Positions 33,641 to 42,099 of a stretch of DNA of 64,000 nucleotides are shown here, one piece after another. The stretch covers positions 1 through 64,000 of the forward strand of contig CAKRRH010000006.1 of the NCBI GenBank assembly GCA_934394855.1. The letters run 5' to 3'. The notes beneath the pieces were generated by a model that was not told the origin of the DNA, ran no database searches, and saw nothing but the letters and a program-made list of their open reading frames with translations. Within the stretch, counting starts at the first letter, position 1. Each line of letters opens with the position of its first letter. The DNA comes from an uncultured Eubacteriales bacterium. Lineage in GTDB: Bacteria; Bacillota; Clostridia; Oscillospirales; Acutalibacteraceae. A program made the position numbers and the translations under genes.

Positions 33641-35578
33641 ATGGCAGAAAAATTCTACATTACCACCCCGATTTATTATCCGTCGGGCAACCCGCATATC
33701 GGACATTGCTACACAACGGTCGCTTGCGACTCAATAGCACGGTATAAACGAATGCAGGGCTATGATGTAATGTTTTTGACAGGAACCGATGAGCACGGTC
33801 AGAAAATCGAGCAAAAGGCGGCTGAAGCAGGCGTCACACCTAAGCAATATGTTGACGACATTGTTGTGAACTTCAAAAAGCTGTGGAGCTTCATGAACAT
33901 CAGCTACGACAGATATATCCGCACGACCGACGATTATCATATTAAATCGGTTCAGACGATTTTCAAAAAGCTCTATGATAAAGGATACATTTACAAAGGC
34001 GAATATAAAGGCAAATATTGCACTCCGTGCGAGTCGTTTTGGACAGAAAGCCAGCTAAAGGACGGAAAATGCCCCGATTGCGGAAGAGATGTAATCGACG
34101 CTTGCGAAGAGGCATATTTCTTCAAGATGTCGCCGTTTGCCGACAGAATCGAGAAATTGCTTACCGAAACAGACTATCTTCGCCCGAAGACCCGTGCAAC
34201 CGAGCTTGTAAATAACTTCATCAAACCCGGTCTTGAGGATCTCTGTGTTTCAAGAACCTCGTTTAAATGGGGCATTCCGGTAACATTTGACGAAAAGCAC
34301 GTTATATATGTTTGGGTAGACGCACTTTCAAACTATATTTCGGCGCTCGGTTATGAAAACGAAAAATATGACGATTACGATAGGTTCTGGCCGGCTGATG
34401 TTCACATGGTCGCAAAGGATATCATGCGTTTTCATGCAATAATTTGGCCTGCAATCCTGATGGCGCTTGATCTGCCGCTTCCAAAGCATTTGGCGGTTCA
34501 CGGCTGGATAACATTTAACGGTCAAAAGATGTCAAAATCAATCGGTAATGTCGTTGATCCGTTCGTGCTCGGCGAGCGTTACGGCGCAGACGCAATTCGC
34601 TATCATATTTTGCGTGAAATGGCGCTCGGTGCAGACAGTTCATTCTCAAATGAGATCATGATCGGACGAATCAACACCGACCTTGCAAACGGACTCGGAA
34701 ACCTTGTTTCCCGCACCGTTGCGATGATTGAAAAATATTTTGGCGGCACATTGCCCGAAAACCGTCAGTCGGGAGAGCATGATGACGAATTGATTTCGCT
34801 TGCAACCTCGCTCAAAGCAAAGGTTGACGAATATATGGACAACACACAGCTTCAAAACGCTCTTGTTGAGATTTTCAAGGTTGTGTCGGCGGCAAATAAA
34901 TATATCGACGAAACAGAACCGTGGGTTCTTGCAAAGGACGAGGCAAATAAACCCCGACTTGCCTGCGTTTTGTATAATCTCTGCGAAGCTATCAGAATCA
35001 CCACAACGCTTTTGTCTGCGTTCATGCCGGGCACAATGCCGAAAGCATGGGAGCAGCTCGGCGTTACCGAATATGCGACATATGAAAATGCCGACAAATT
35101 CGGCGTTCCGACAACACTCACCGTTAAAAAGGGCGATGTTTTGTTCCCGAGAATTGATGTTGAAAAGGAAATTGATGAGCTCAACGCAATGTTGAAAGAA
35201 AAAATGGATAAAGCGGCAAAGGCAAATGATAAAGCCGATTTTGTTCCGTTTGGCGATGAGATTACCATTGACGATTTTGCAAAACCAGACCTTCGTGTTG
35301 CAAAGGTGTTGGCTTGCGAGCCGGTCAAAAAGGCGAAAAAGCTTTTGAAGCTGACGCTTGATGACGGAAGCGGCAGCGAGAGAATCGTTGCGTCCGGCAT
35401 TGCGCAATATTATAAACCCGAACAGCTTGTCGGCAAAAAGGTTATTGTTGTGGCAAACCTTAAGCCCGTCACTCTTTGCGGCGTCGAAAGCCACGGAATG
35501 ATTTTGGCGGCAGACACAAAAGACGGCGTCAGCGTTTTGTTCGCACCCGACCTGCCTGTCGGCTCAAAGCTCAGATAA
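33641..35578 (+). CDS. metG: Methionyl-tRNA synthetase
   Basis: Charges tRNA-Met. The 645-residue protein has the HIGH motif GNPHIGHCYTT, a single zinc knuckle (CTPCESFW...CPDC), and KMSKSIGN. The C-terminal EMAP-like tRNA-binding domain (about 535-645; DLRVAKVLACEPV) is fused, as is common in Firmicutes. The start follows AAAAGGAG. TatD follows after a short terminator, as in many Firmicutes. Confidence 0.97.
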   Translation: MAEKFYITTPIYYPSGNPHIGHCYTTVACDSIARYKRMQGYDVMFLTGTDEHGQKIEQKAAEAGVTPKQYVDDIVVNFKKLWSFMNISYDRYIRTTDDYHIKSVQTIFKKLYDKGYIYKGEYKGKYCTPCESFWTESQLKDGKCPDCGRDVIDACEEAYFFKMSPFADRIEKLLTETDYLRPKTRATELVNNFIKPGLEDLCVSRTSFKWGIPVTFDEKHVIYVWVDALSNYISALGYENEKYDDYDRFWPADVHMVAKDIMRFHAIIWPAILMALDLPLPKHLAVHGWITFNGQKMSKSIGNVVDPFVLGERYGADAIRYHILREMALGADSSFSNEIMIGRINTDLANGLGNLVSRTVAMIEKYFGGTLPENRQSGEHDDELISLATSLKAKVDEYMDNTQLQNALVEIFKVVSAANKYIDETEPWVLAKDEANKPRLACVLYNLCEAIRITTTLLSAFMPGTMPKAWEQLGVTEYATYENADKFGVPTTLTVKKGDVLFPRIDVEKEIDELNAMLKEKMDKAAKANDKADFVPFGDEITIDDFAKPDLRVAKVLACEPVKKAKKLLKLTLDDGSGSERIVASGIAQYYKPEQLVGKKVIVVANLKPVTLCGVESHGMILAADTKDGVSVLFAPDLPVGSKLR

Positions 35579-35601
35579 TTTTATATAATATTCGATATTC
35601 G

Positions 35602-35625
35602 GGGGAGCGGTTTCGTTCCCCTTTT
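35602..35625 (+). terminator. Terminator between metG and tatD
   Basis: GGGGAGCG, loop GTTT, CGTTCCCC, then TTTT. The short T tract suggests partial read-through. Confidence 0.65.
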
Positions 35626-35646
35626 ATACTATTTTGAGGTGTATTT

Positions 35647-36402
35647 ATGGGAATGATCGACACCCATGCGCATTATGACGCAAGTCAGTTTGACGGTGAG
35701 CGTGACGAGGTTATCCGTGATGTTTTTGCAAACGGCGTTGATAAAATCATCACCTGCGCAACGAATTTTGAGGACGGCGCTAATGTGCTGGAGCTTTGCG
35801 AAAAATATGACGGAATGTATGCGGCAATCGGCATATATCCTCATGAAACGGTGAAATATGAATGGGACAAGCAGCGGCTTGTCGATATGATTTCTCATGA
35901 GAAGGTTGTGGCGGTAGGTGAAATCGGCCTTGATTATTATTATGACGATTCGCCGAAAGACACGCAAATCAAATGGGTCGAAAATCAGTTAGCACTTGCA
36001 AATGAGCTTGATTTGCCGATCAGCTTTCATGACAGAGAGGCACATTTTGACACAATGGAGCTGCTGAAAAAATATCGTCCAAAGGGTGTTGTTCATTGCT
36101 TTTCGGGAAGTGTGGAGTCGGCAAAGGAAACGGTGAAGCTCGGACTCTCACTCGGAATCGGCGGAGTGCTTACCTTTAAAAATGCAAGAGTGCTGCCCGA
36201 AGTTGTAAAGGCAGTTTCGCTTGACAAACTCGTTCTTGAAACCGATGCGCCATATATGTCGCCGACGCCGTTCAGAGGCAAACGCAACCGCTCGGATTAT
36301 ATGATTTATGTGGCTGAAAAAATAGCTGAAATCAAGAACGAAACGGTTGAAAAGGTGATTGATGAAACATCACAAAATGCCAAAAAATTATTTAATATAT
36401 AA
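35647..36402 (+). CDS. tatD: TatD family metal-dependent deoxyribonuclease
   Basis: A 251-residue TIM-barrel hydrolase of the TatD/YcfH family. It has the metal ligands DTHAHYD, the GEIGLDYYYD motif, ISFHDREAHFDT, VHCFSG and ETDAPYMSP. Proteins of this family show metal-dependent nuclease activity; the physiological substrate is not settled. It is placed between metG and an HD phosphohydrolase. Confidence 0.93.
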   Translation: MGMIDTHAHYDASQFDGERDEVIRDVFANGVDKIITCATNFEDGANVLELCEKYDGMYAAIGIYPHETVKYEWDKQRLVDMISHEKVVAVGEIGLDYYYDDSPKDTQIKWVENQLALANELDLPISFHDREAHFDTMELLKKYRPKGVVHCFSGSVESAKETVKLGLSLGIGGVLTFKNARVLPEVVKAVSLDKLVLETDAPYMSPTPFRGKRNRSDYMIYVAEKIAEIKNETVEKVIDETSQNAKKLFNI

Positions 36403-36420
36403 AAATCGGGGGGATTTAAA

Positions 36421-37002
36421 ATGAGCAGTACAAGTCATTTCTTTGCGCTTGTTTCGCGAATGAAATATATCAATCGTTGGGCGCTGATGAAGAATACATC
36501 AAACGAAAACCTGTGTGAACATTCCTTTGAAGTCGCAATAATCGCCCATGCACTGTGCATTATCGGAAATGAGCGGCTCAGTCGCAATTATGACGCCGAC
36601 AAAGCGTCAGTTTTTGCGCTCTATCATGATTTTACCGAGATAATCACGGGCGATATGCCGACGCCGATAAAATATAAAAACGATACGCTTAAAACGGCAT
36701 ATAAAAATATCGAGCGTGAAACGGCGCAGTCGCTGGTTGAATATTTGCCGAATGATTTGAAAGGCGAGTATGAAAAAATCATGCTGGATATTCCCGATGA
36801 ACTGAAGCCGATAATTAAAGCGGCGGACAAAATTTCGGCGCTGATCAAATGCACCGAAGAGATGAAGATGGGCAATAATGAGTTCAAAACCGCAAAGCAA
36901 AGCACCTATGAGGCAATAAAGAAAATGAATTTGCCCGAGGCGAATATGTTCTTAGATGAGTTTATGCCGAGCTATTCGCTCACGCTTGATGAACTGAAAT
37001 AA
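36421..37002 (+). CDS. HD-domain 5'-deoxynucleotidase, YfbR-like
   Basis: A 193-residue protein related to E. coli YfbR, which removes phosphate from deoxynucleoside 5'-monophosphates. The features are RMKYINRWALM near residues 13-23 (with the R-W pair), CEHSFEVAIIAHAL, the metal motif HDFTEIITGDMPTPIKY, and a later D in ADKISALIKC. It ends the plus-strand run at a strong terminator. Confidence 0.85.
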   Translation: MSSTSHFFALVSRMKYINRWALMKNTSNENLCEHSFEVAIIAHALCIIGNERLSRNYDADKASVFALYHDFTEIITGDMPTPIKYKNDTLKTAYKNIERETAQSLVEYLPNDLKGEYEKIMLDIPDELKPIIKAADKISALIKCTEEMKMGNNEFKTAKQSTYEAIKKMNLPEANMFLDEFMPSYSLTLDELK

Positions 37003-37003
37003 T

Positions 37004-37038
37004 AAAAAAAGGGTGGATTTTAAATCCACCCTTTTTTT
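37004..37038. terminator. Terminator after the HD nucleotidase gene
   Basis: GGGTGGATTT and AAATCCACCC form a nearly continuous palindrome flanked by seven A and seven T bases; it can act on both strands. Confidence 0.9.
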
Positions 37039-37109
37039 ATATATATTTTTAGTTGTAACCTTGCCGGTGCTGTCTACCGTTGCAACGCAAGAAAATTTGA
37101 TGATCGTGC

Positions 37110-37547
37110 TCAGCCTTCGCTGTCAGTTTTTTTCTTATCATTTATTTTTTTATAAAATGAAAAAACGAAAAATGACAATAACCAATCTATTATTACAATA
37201 AACAAAACAATAATTTCTACGCCTAACAAAATACCTCGATAATCTTGAGCATAGACATTTTTAAATTGTAAGGACCGGCAATACAAAACCAATGTAATTG
37301 CGACCGACATGATAGTGAATATTATGGATTTTATATTTAGCACGCGTTTATTCTTTTCTTTCACCACCGCAATAAATGAATATGCTGTGCTGTACGCAAA
37401 AAGCAGCAGTATGGAAATGGCTGATCCAAAAAACACACATTCTATTTTTATAAAATAACTCAACATACCGTATAAAGATATAAAGAACAAAGCGTTTATC
37501 AGATATAATAAAATCGCAAATTTTGATAAATAATTATTCTTTTTCAA
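37110..37547 (-). CDS. Four-segment membrane protein, immunity-like
   Basis: A 145-residue hydrophobic protein with four predicted membrane segments and a basic tail (KKINDKKK). It resembles the protein at 37700 in layout and in its end (I-I-D-W-L-L-S... against I-D-W-C-L-S..., then K-K-I-N/I-D-K-K). I choose the TTG at 37547 because AAGGAGAG lies 7 bases upstream; an in-frame TTG at 37568 would precede that site. It directly follows a start-less coding tail, like a toxin C-terminus followed by its immunity gene. Confidence 0.5.
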   Translation of the reverse strand: MKKNNYLSKFAILLYLINALFFISLYGMLSYFIKIECVFFGSAISILLLFAYSTAYSFIAVVKEKNKRVLNIKSIIFTIMSVAITLVLYCRSLQFKNVYAQDYRGILLGVEIIVLFIVIIDWLLSFFVFSFYKKINDKKKTDSEG

Positions 37548-37560
37548 GAAAACACTCTCC

Positions 37561-37692
37561 TTACTCAATAAGATAGTCTGAATTTTTACTCATAACTTCA
37601 TATTCGTGTTGCTTGATGACCACGAAACACCGCCCTCGGTAACCTTTGCCGTTAGGTTTGGTTTTCCCCCCCGACAAACCGTCGGGGGGGGG
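37561..37692 (-). pseudogene. Orphan coding tail B (toxin-tip-like)
   Basis: An open stretch of 43 codons ending in TAA, without a start codon near its beginning. It begins in the GC-rich hairpin with PPPDGLSGGKTK and continues NGKGYRGRCFVVIKQHEYEV to YLIE. The composition is protein-like and unlike the AT-rich surroundings. The stop codon overlaps the ribosome binding region of the downstream membrane gene. This looks like the severed C-terminus of a longer protein. Confidence 0.4.
37666..37690. repeat. GC-rich hairpin, junction copy 1
   Basis: CCCCCCCGAC, loop AAACC, GTCGGGGGGG: a perfect 10-bp stem in an AT-rich region, 10 bases from the stop codon of the gene at 37700. Confidence 0.8.
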
Positions 37693-37699
37693 ATTGTGA

Positions 37700-38104
37700 T
37701 TATGCATTTTTCTTATCAATAATTTGTTTTGTTATAAGTAAGATTATATTAGACAAACACCAATCAATCGCTACAAATACAAATGCAAATACAATAAAAA
37801 GAATAATTGAGGCATGAAAATAATCAATATATAAATCATTGTTATACCATAAAGATATTATAAATAATGCTATTGAACAAATAACAACCATAATTAAAAG
37901 CGATCTAAATTTTATTTTAATTGGTGACTTACTGTTTAATAACAGATATGTAATTATAGAATATAAAGAACTATATGCAAACCAGAATATAGTTGCAATA
38001 TAATCTAAATGAATTAAAAAAAGAACGATTGAAATTATCACTGCAACAAAATTAGAAATGTACAAAAATAATTTGTATTTCTTTTTCGAATCGTATTTTA
38101 GCAT
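37700..38104 (-). CDS. Four-segment membrane protein, immunity-like
   Basis: A 134-residue protein with four predicted membrane segments, very AT-rich codons and a basic end (KQIIDKKNA). It seems to be a distant paralogue of the protein at 37110. The ATG at 38104 has GGAG 8 bases upstream, within the last codons of the preceding coding tail (which ends TTGGAGTGA), so the two are probably coupled. Function unknown; small polytopic proteins in this position are often immunity proteins to membrane-active or other toxins. Confidence 0.5.
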   Translation of the reverse strand: MLKYDSKKKYKLFLYISNFVAVIISIVLFLIHLDYIATIFWFAYSSLYSIITYLLLNSKSPIKIKFRSLLIMVVICSIALFIISLWYNNDLYIDYFHASIILFIVFAFVFVAIDWCLSNIILLITKQIIDKKNA

Positions 38105-38109
38105 AAGTC

Positions 38110-38295
38110 TCACTCCAACAAGAATTTACCAACATTGTCCATAACATCTTTTCTATGTTGAATTTTAACATGAAAAGAGTTAACTGCTTCAAATAAAATA
38201 ATATTATCGATATCAACCGCACCATTGCCACCATTTGTATCGAAATCAATATATATTTTTTTCTTACCCCCGACTAAACGCCGGGGGGAGTGAGA
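38110..38295 (-). pseudogene. Orphan coding tail A (toxin-tip-like)
   Basis: Sixty-one open codons between the stop of the gene at 38296 (same frame) and a TGA at 38110. It starts in a GC-rich hairpin (SPRRLVGG), then KKKIYIDFDTNGGNGAVDID and ends GKFLLE. Its first methionine codon is only ten codons from the end, so it is not an independent gene. Together with tail B it suggests C-termini left behind by recombination. Confidence 0.4.
38266..38287. repeat. GC-rich hairpin, junction copy 2
   Basis: CCCCCG...CGGGGG with a loop containing ACTAAACG. It resembles copy 1 in sequence, in its distance from a preceding stop codon and in the following tail coding for L-x-G-G-K. Confidence 0.65.
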
Positions 38296-38709
38296 TTATG
38301 CATCTGTTTGCCACCAGTAGCCTATATATGAGTCGGTGAGCGTTGCGACAAATAACTGATCGTTCCATTCGTTTTGAAAAACCATGGCAAAATCAATATC
38401 TGTTTCTTTAAGCACAGGTTGGGTATTTTCAACCCCAAAAAGGGAGTTTTTCCTCATTTGTAAAAAACAAGAAAATGAGATGGGCGTTGGTTTGGTGATG
38501 AACTCTTCCAAATACTTTTCCCACGGATATGGTTTATATTCAGGGGAGTGACTTTTTATTCGTTCATTGATATAGTCATATCCCGTTTTTGCACAAGCAT
38601 ATCCGAACTCTGATAAGCTGCTATATTCGGACAATTCAGCTTTGAATATAAGTGTATACTCTTCAGGTGAGTTCAATCCGTTTTCAGTATCAAAATATTC
38701 ATATGTCAT
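38296..38709 (-). CDS. Uncharacterised soluble protein
   Basis: A 137-residue acidic soluble protein, aromatic-rich, ending YIGYWWQTDA. No domain recognised. Its size, composition and setting among small membrane proteins fit an immunity-type protein, but this is only context. It is 18 bases after the membrane protein gene at 38728. Confidence 0.5.
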   Translation of the reverse strand: MTYEYFDTENGLNSPEEYTLIFKAELSEYSSLSEFGYACAKTGYDYINERIKSHSPEYKPYPWEKYLEEFITKPTPISFSCFLQMRKNSLFGVENTQPVLKETDIDFAMVFQNEWNDQLFVATLTDSYIGYWWQTDA

Positions 38710-38727
38710 AATAATTCGCTCCTCATT

Positions 38728-39162
38728 TCAAACCTTAATTTTATATGTCAATATAAATGACACAATAAGAGCTAACCAAATTGATAGGAATACAATGTCT
38801 ATGAAGTTAAAATCTACAAGACCGTTCAAGAGTATCAGCGCCAAAACAATCAACAAGATTGACAAAACAGCGGAAATAATGCTGAGTACTTTTCGGGCTT
38901 TTGATTCATCTTTAGACAAAAGTATGCAGCCGTCCTTAATTATAAAAATCTCCGATAAAAGGACTGGGACGGGGATTGCTAAGAAACTCATGAATGCCCA
39001 AAACCACTCATCATCCGCATCGCCTTTTCCAAAGAATTCTCTATTGCGGTTAAATTCAATATTATATAAAGTGTCCCTGATAAGAACAACTACAAAGAGC
39101 ATGAACGTAATTATAACTATCGAAATTCCAATGTATAGAAATATCTTTTTCGCTTTTTCCAT
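38728..39162 (-). CDS. Uncharacterised four-segment membrane protein
   Basis: A 144-residue protein with four predicted membrane segments (about 7-28, 53-75, 90-113, 118-141) and a short acidic loop FFGKGDADDEW between the first two. The start follows GGAGATGATATT. It is the first gene of the accessory minus-strand group and has its own promoter. Confidence 0.55.
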   Translation of the reverse strand: MEKAKKIFLYIGISIVIITFMLFVVVLIRDTLYNIEFNRNREFFGKGDADDEWFWAFMSFLAIPVPVLLSEIFIIKDGCILLSKDESKARKVLSIISAVLSILLIVLALILLNGLVDFNFIDIVFLSIWLALIVSFILTYKIKV

Positions 39163-39235
39163 AATATCATCTCCGTTTTGGCGGCTTGACTTATAATATA
39201 AATATAAATTATTACTGTATTACTTATCTAATCTA

Positions 39236-39264
39236 ATAATAGCATAACAATGTATGATTGTAAA
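39236..39264 (-). promoter_or_regulatory. Promoter of the accessory gene array
   Basis: On the minus strand TTTACA (39259-39264) and TATTAT (39236-39241), 17 bases apart, about 75 bases before the first array gene. Confidence 0.65.
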
Positions 39265-39332
39265 TGCACGATTCATCTAAAAAAAATCAGTTGAGTTTGT
39301 GCAATATTCACATTTGGACGGCTGATATAAAA

Positions 39333-39357
39333 AAGAGCGGACTTACGATCCACTCTT
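39333..39357 (-). terminator. Terminator of sigG overlapping its last codons
   Basis: On the minus strand AAGAGTGGA, loop of 7, TCCGCTCTT, then TTTTATA. The 5' arm lies in the final codons of sigG. Confidence 0.75.
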
Positions 39358-40122
39358 AATTGTATCTATTGCGGCTTTTTCAAGCCTTGAAACCTGGGCT
39401 TGTGAAATACCGATTTCGTTTGCGACCTCCATTTGCGTTTTGCCGTCGAAAAAACGAAGCCGTAATATCTTCTTTTCACGGCTCGGCAGATTTTTGATTG
39501 CGTCCTTCAGCATCATTTCATCAAGCCAGTTTGATTCCTCATTTTTATCGCCGACTTGATCCATAACATAAATCGTGTCGCTGCCGTCGGAATATACCGG
39601 TTCATAGAGCGATACCGGGTCAACGATAGATTCAAGCGCCAAAACCACATCTTCACGAGGCATTTCCATTCGTTTTGCAATCTCGTCAATTGTCGGCTCT
39701 TTGCCGTTTTTCGCAATCAACTCTTCCTTTACCTGCATTGCACGATATGCCGTGTCTTTTAGTGAACGGCTGATTCGAAGCGAAGAATTATCCCGAAGAA
39801 AGCGCCTAATCTCTCCGATAATCATCGGAACGGCATAGGTACTGAACCGCACATCAAGGCTTAAATCAAAATTATCGATTGCTTTGATAAGACCAATGCA
39901 TCCGATTTGAAACAAATCGTCCGGGTTTTCTCCACGGTTGGAAAATCGCTGAATTACGCTTAGCACCAGCTTCAAATTTCCCGAAATCAACTCATCCCGC
40001 GCATTATTATCGCCGTTTCTTGCACGCCTTAACAGCTCCATTTTCTGCTTCTCTTTTAGCACAGGCAGCTCCGAAGTATTCACCCCGCAGATTTCAACCT
40101 TACTGCCATATTGATAAGCCAT
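39343..40122 (-). CDS. sigG: Sporulation sigma factor SigG
   Basis: Directs late forespore transcription. The 259-residue protein starts with the SigG-type stretch KVEICGVNTSELPVL. Region 2 has NLKLVLSVIQRF and DLFQIGCIGLIKAIDNFD, and region 4 ends with a helix-turn-helix (TQMEVANEIGISQAQVSRLEK). The close relative SigF lacks the VEICGV start, so SigG is favoured. The usual neighbour spoIIGA-sigE pair is not present. A good AAAGGAG site precedes the ATG. It shows that the organism forms spores or descends from one that did. Confidence 0.93.
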   Translation of the reverse strand: MAYQYGSKVEICGVNTSELPVLKEKQKMELLRRARNGDNNARDELISGNLKLVLSVIQRFSNRGENPDDLFQIGCIGLIKAIDNFDLSLDVRFSTYAVPMIIGEIRRFLRDNSSLRISRSLKDTAYRAMQVKEELIAKNGKEPTIDEIAKRMEMPREDVVLALESIVDPVSLYEPVYSDGSDTIYVMDQVGDKNEESNWLDEMMLKDAIKNLPSREKKILRLRFFDGKTQMEVANEIGISQAQVSRLEKAAIDTIKSGS

Positions 40123-40238
40123 GTCGCAAATACTCCTTTACTTTGTCATCATATAGAGTATTTGCATTTTTGCGGTATATAATGCCTCAAATGCCGTGTT
40201 TTATATTTTTTTATTCGACATGATTTTCTTGACAAAAG

Positions 40239-41546
40239 CTACTGCTTTTTGATTATCATAACAACATCATTTGTCAGTGCATTTACCGCAATCAGGTTTG
40301 GCAGCGCCATGAATGCATTCAGCAGGTCGGACATTTCAAGCACAAGCGTTATGGGGAGCACACCGCCGAGAATAATTACCGCGCAATATATGATTTTATA
40401 GACAACGACCGACGATTTTGAATGAAACAGAAATTCACAACCCGCAACACCATAGCAGCACCAACCGATTATTGCGCCGAATGCAAAAAGCGTTACGCAA
40501 ACCGCAATGAATATGCTTCCCATGTCGCCGAAAACCTTGCAAAATGCGGCTGTCGTCATGATGCTGCCGGGAAGGCTCTCGCTGTTTGTGACCAAAATCA
40601 CGAGAGCGGTGAGCGTACACATTACAACGGTGTCCAAAAACACCTCAAGCATTCCCCAAAGCCCCTGTTCACCGGGTGTATTGTCGGCTTTTGCATGAAC
40701 GATTGGCGCGCTGCCCATTCCGGCTTCATTTGTGAACATACCTTTGGAAAAGCCGTGTCTGAGCGCCAAAACATTCATCATTCCAACCATGCCGCCGCCT
40801 GCCGCATTTGTGCAAAATACGCCCGAAAAAATGCGACCCACAGCGCTCGGGATCTCACAGCGATATTTTATCAGCACAAATGCGGCGCCTATGAAATAGG
40901 TCAGCGTCATTATCGGCACTAACAGGGAAGTGAATTTCATGAGTGCTCTTGCCGTGCCGAAAATGACGCAGGCGGCGGCAACGCACAGGGCTACCCCGCA
41001 CAAAATACCGTATGTCGATTTACCTGCGGTGTTTGATATGCTGTTGCTGACAGCGACCGATTGTGCCGCAGCCCCGATTCCGAATGAGGTAAAAATCACC
41101 GACGTTGAGAAAATCACCGCCAAAAAGCGATATTTTTCACCCATTCCTTTTGTTATGTAGTACATCGCACCGCCATGCTTTTCACCATTCTCGGTGATTC
41201 TGTATTTAACGCTCAGCGCCACCTCCGCGTATTTGATTATCATGCACAGCACCGCCGACAAAATCATCCAAAAAATCGAACCTGCTCCGCCGAGTGCAAT
41301 CGCCGTTCCGACGCCGATGATGTTGCCCGTGCCCATTGTGCCCGACAGCGCCGTGCTCATTGCCTCGAACGGAGATATGGCGTTATCGCTGCTTTTTTTA
41401 AAGAGACTAAACAGCGTTTTTTTGCACATCAGCGGAATTTTTCGCAGTTGAAAAAATCTCGTCTTAATGCTCAGCCGCACGCCTGTAAAAATAAGCAGCG
41501 TTGTCAGCAAATATCCCCATATTACCGAATTTATCGTGTTTAGCAT
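40239..41546 (-). CDS. Sodium:alanine/glycine symporter (AGCS family)
   Basis: A 435-residue polytopic transporter with about 11 membrane segments. AGCS features include FFQLRKIPLM near the start, SGTMGTGNIIGVGTAIALGG, GGAMYYITKGMG and GMFTNEAGMGSAPIVHAKA. It imports small amino acids such as alanine or glycine with sodium. I start at the ATG at 41546; the site upstream is weak (GGTG). A single gene between sigG and the BofC-like gene. Confidence 0.9.
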   Translation of the reverse strand: MLNTINSVIWGYLLTTLLIFTGVRLSIKTRFFQLRKIPLMCKKTLFSLFKKSSDNAISPFEAMSTALSGTMGTGNIIGVGTAIALGGAGSIFWMILSAVLCMIIKYAEVALSVKYRITENGEKHGGAMYYITKGMGEKYRFLAVIFSTSVIFTSFGIGAAAQSVAVSNSISNTAGKSTYGILCGVALCVAAACVIFGTARALMKFTSLLVPIMTLTYFIGAAFVLIKYRCEIPSAVGRIFSGVFCTNAAGGGMVGMMNVLALRHGFSKGMFTNEAGMGSAPIVHAKADNTPGEQGLWGMLEVFLDTVVMCTLTALVILVTNSESLPGSIMTTAAFCKVFGDMGSIFIAVCVTLFAFGAIIGWCCYGVAGCEFLFHSKSSVVVYKIIYCAVIILGGVLPITLVLEMSDLLNAFMALPNLIAVNALTNDVVMIIKKQ

Positions 41547-41597
41547 ATTATTCACCAAATTTAAAATATGTTAAATAATATGCCATTTCCATTTGCT

Positions 41598-41894
41598 TTA
41601 TCCGTCATAATCTTCAAGTATTCTGCAAAGCTCCGAATCGGTGTTCGCAGTTATGCCTTGCTTAATGAGCGTCCTGTCTTTGAGCGGCAGTTCGCTGATA
41701 TATATGTCGGTTATTTCGATAGGTTCGTCATTTTGTCCTTCAAAAACCGCAATTTTGCCGTCATGCTCCCCGACGGTATAAAGTGCCGCCTTTGTCGGAG
41801 CATTATCGGATTTGGTCGTTCCTTCAAACGCAATCGCCGACGCCGCCACGATCATCATGAACATCACCGTAAATATTTTCGCTGTCAATTTCAC
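41598..41894 (-). CDS. Small exported BofC C-terminal-like protein
   Basis: A 98-residue protein with an N-terminal signal or anchor (about residues 5-23) followed by YTVGEHDGKIAVFEGQNDEP, then ITDIYISELPLKDRTLIKQGI. This pattern (x-v-x-e-y-x-G-k-i-A-v-f; t-d-i-y-i-x-x-L-P) is common in small clostridial proteins related to the C-terminal domain of the sporulation protein BofC. A spore-related role is inferred from that and from the nearby sigG. Confidence 0.65.
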   Translation of the reverse strand: MKLTAKIFTVMFMMIVAASAIAFEGTTKSDNAPTKAALYTVGEHDGKIAVFEGQNDEPIEITDIYISELPLKDRTLIKQGITANTDSELCRILEDYDG

Positions 41895-41985
41895 CTTAAA
41901 TCACCGCAAATCTGTTTTTGTTTTATTGTTTCCTGAATATTTGCCGATTATGCGGAAATTACCGGCTATGTTACAAAATTGTAAT

Positions 41986-42014
41986 TTGCTATTTTTCGAT
42001 GTTTGTGGTATTAT
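41986..42014 (+). promoter_or_regulatory. Promoter of the PBP1A gene
   Basis: TTGCTA (41986-41991) and TATTAT (42009-42014), 17 bases apart, 85 bases before the start codon. Confidence 0.6.
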
Positions 42015-42099
42015 ATAAATACATATACACTAAAATGGAATTTATTTTTTTAAAAACATGAAAATAACAGTAATTTAGTCACAAGAAAGGTGTGGTTTA

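Noticed and set aside
34646..35494. A 282-codon frame antisense to metG
   Set aside because: Shadow of the metG codon pattern; starts and ends inside the real gene.
37041..37109. A third coding tail behind the membrane gene at 37110
   Set aside because: One frame stays open (IIKFSCVATVDSTGK), but it runs straight into the terminator and lacks a boundary hairpin, so evidence is too thin.
38052..38249. A 65-codon minus-strand frame across the start of the membrane gene at 37700
   Set aside because: It overlaps two better-supported frames (the membrane protein start and coding tail A) and lacks a ribosome binding site.
40123..40200. A sigma-F/sigma-G type promoter before sigG
   Set aside because: GCATT and AATACT-like pieces are present but do not match either consensus well at the right spacing; not reported as a site.
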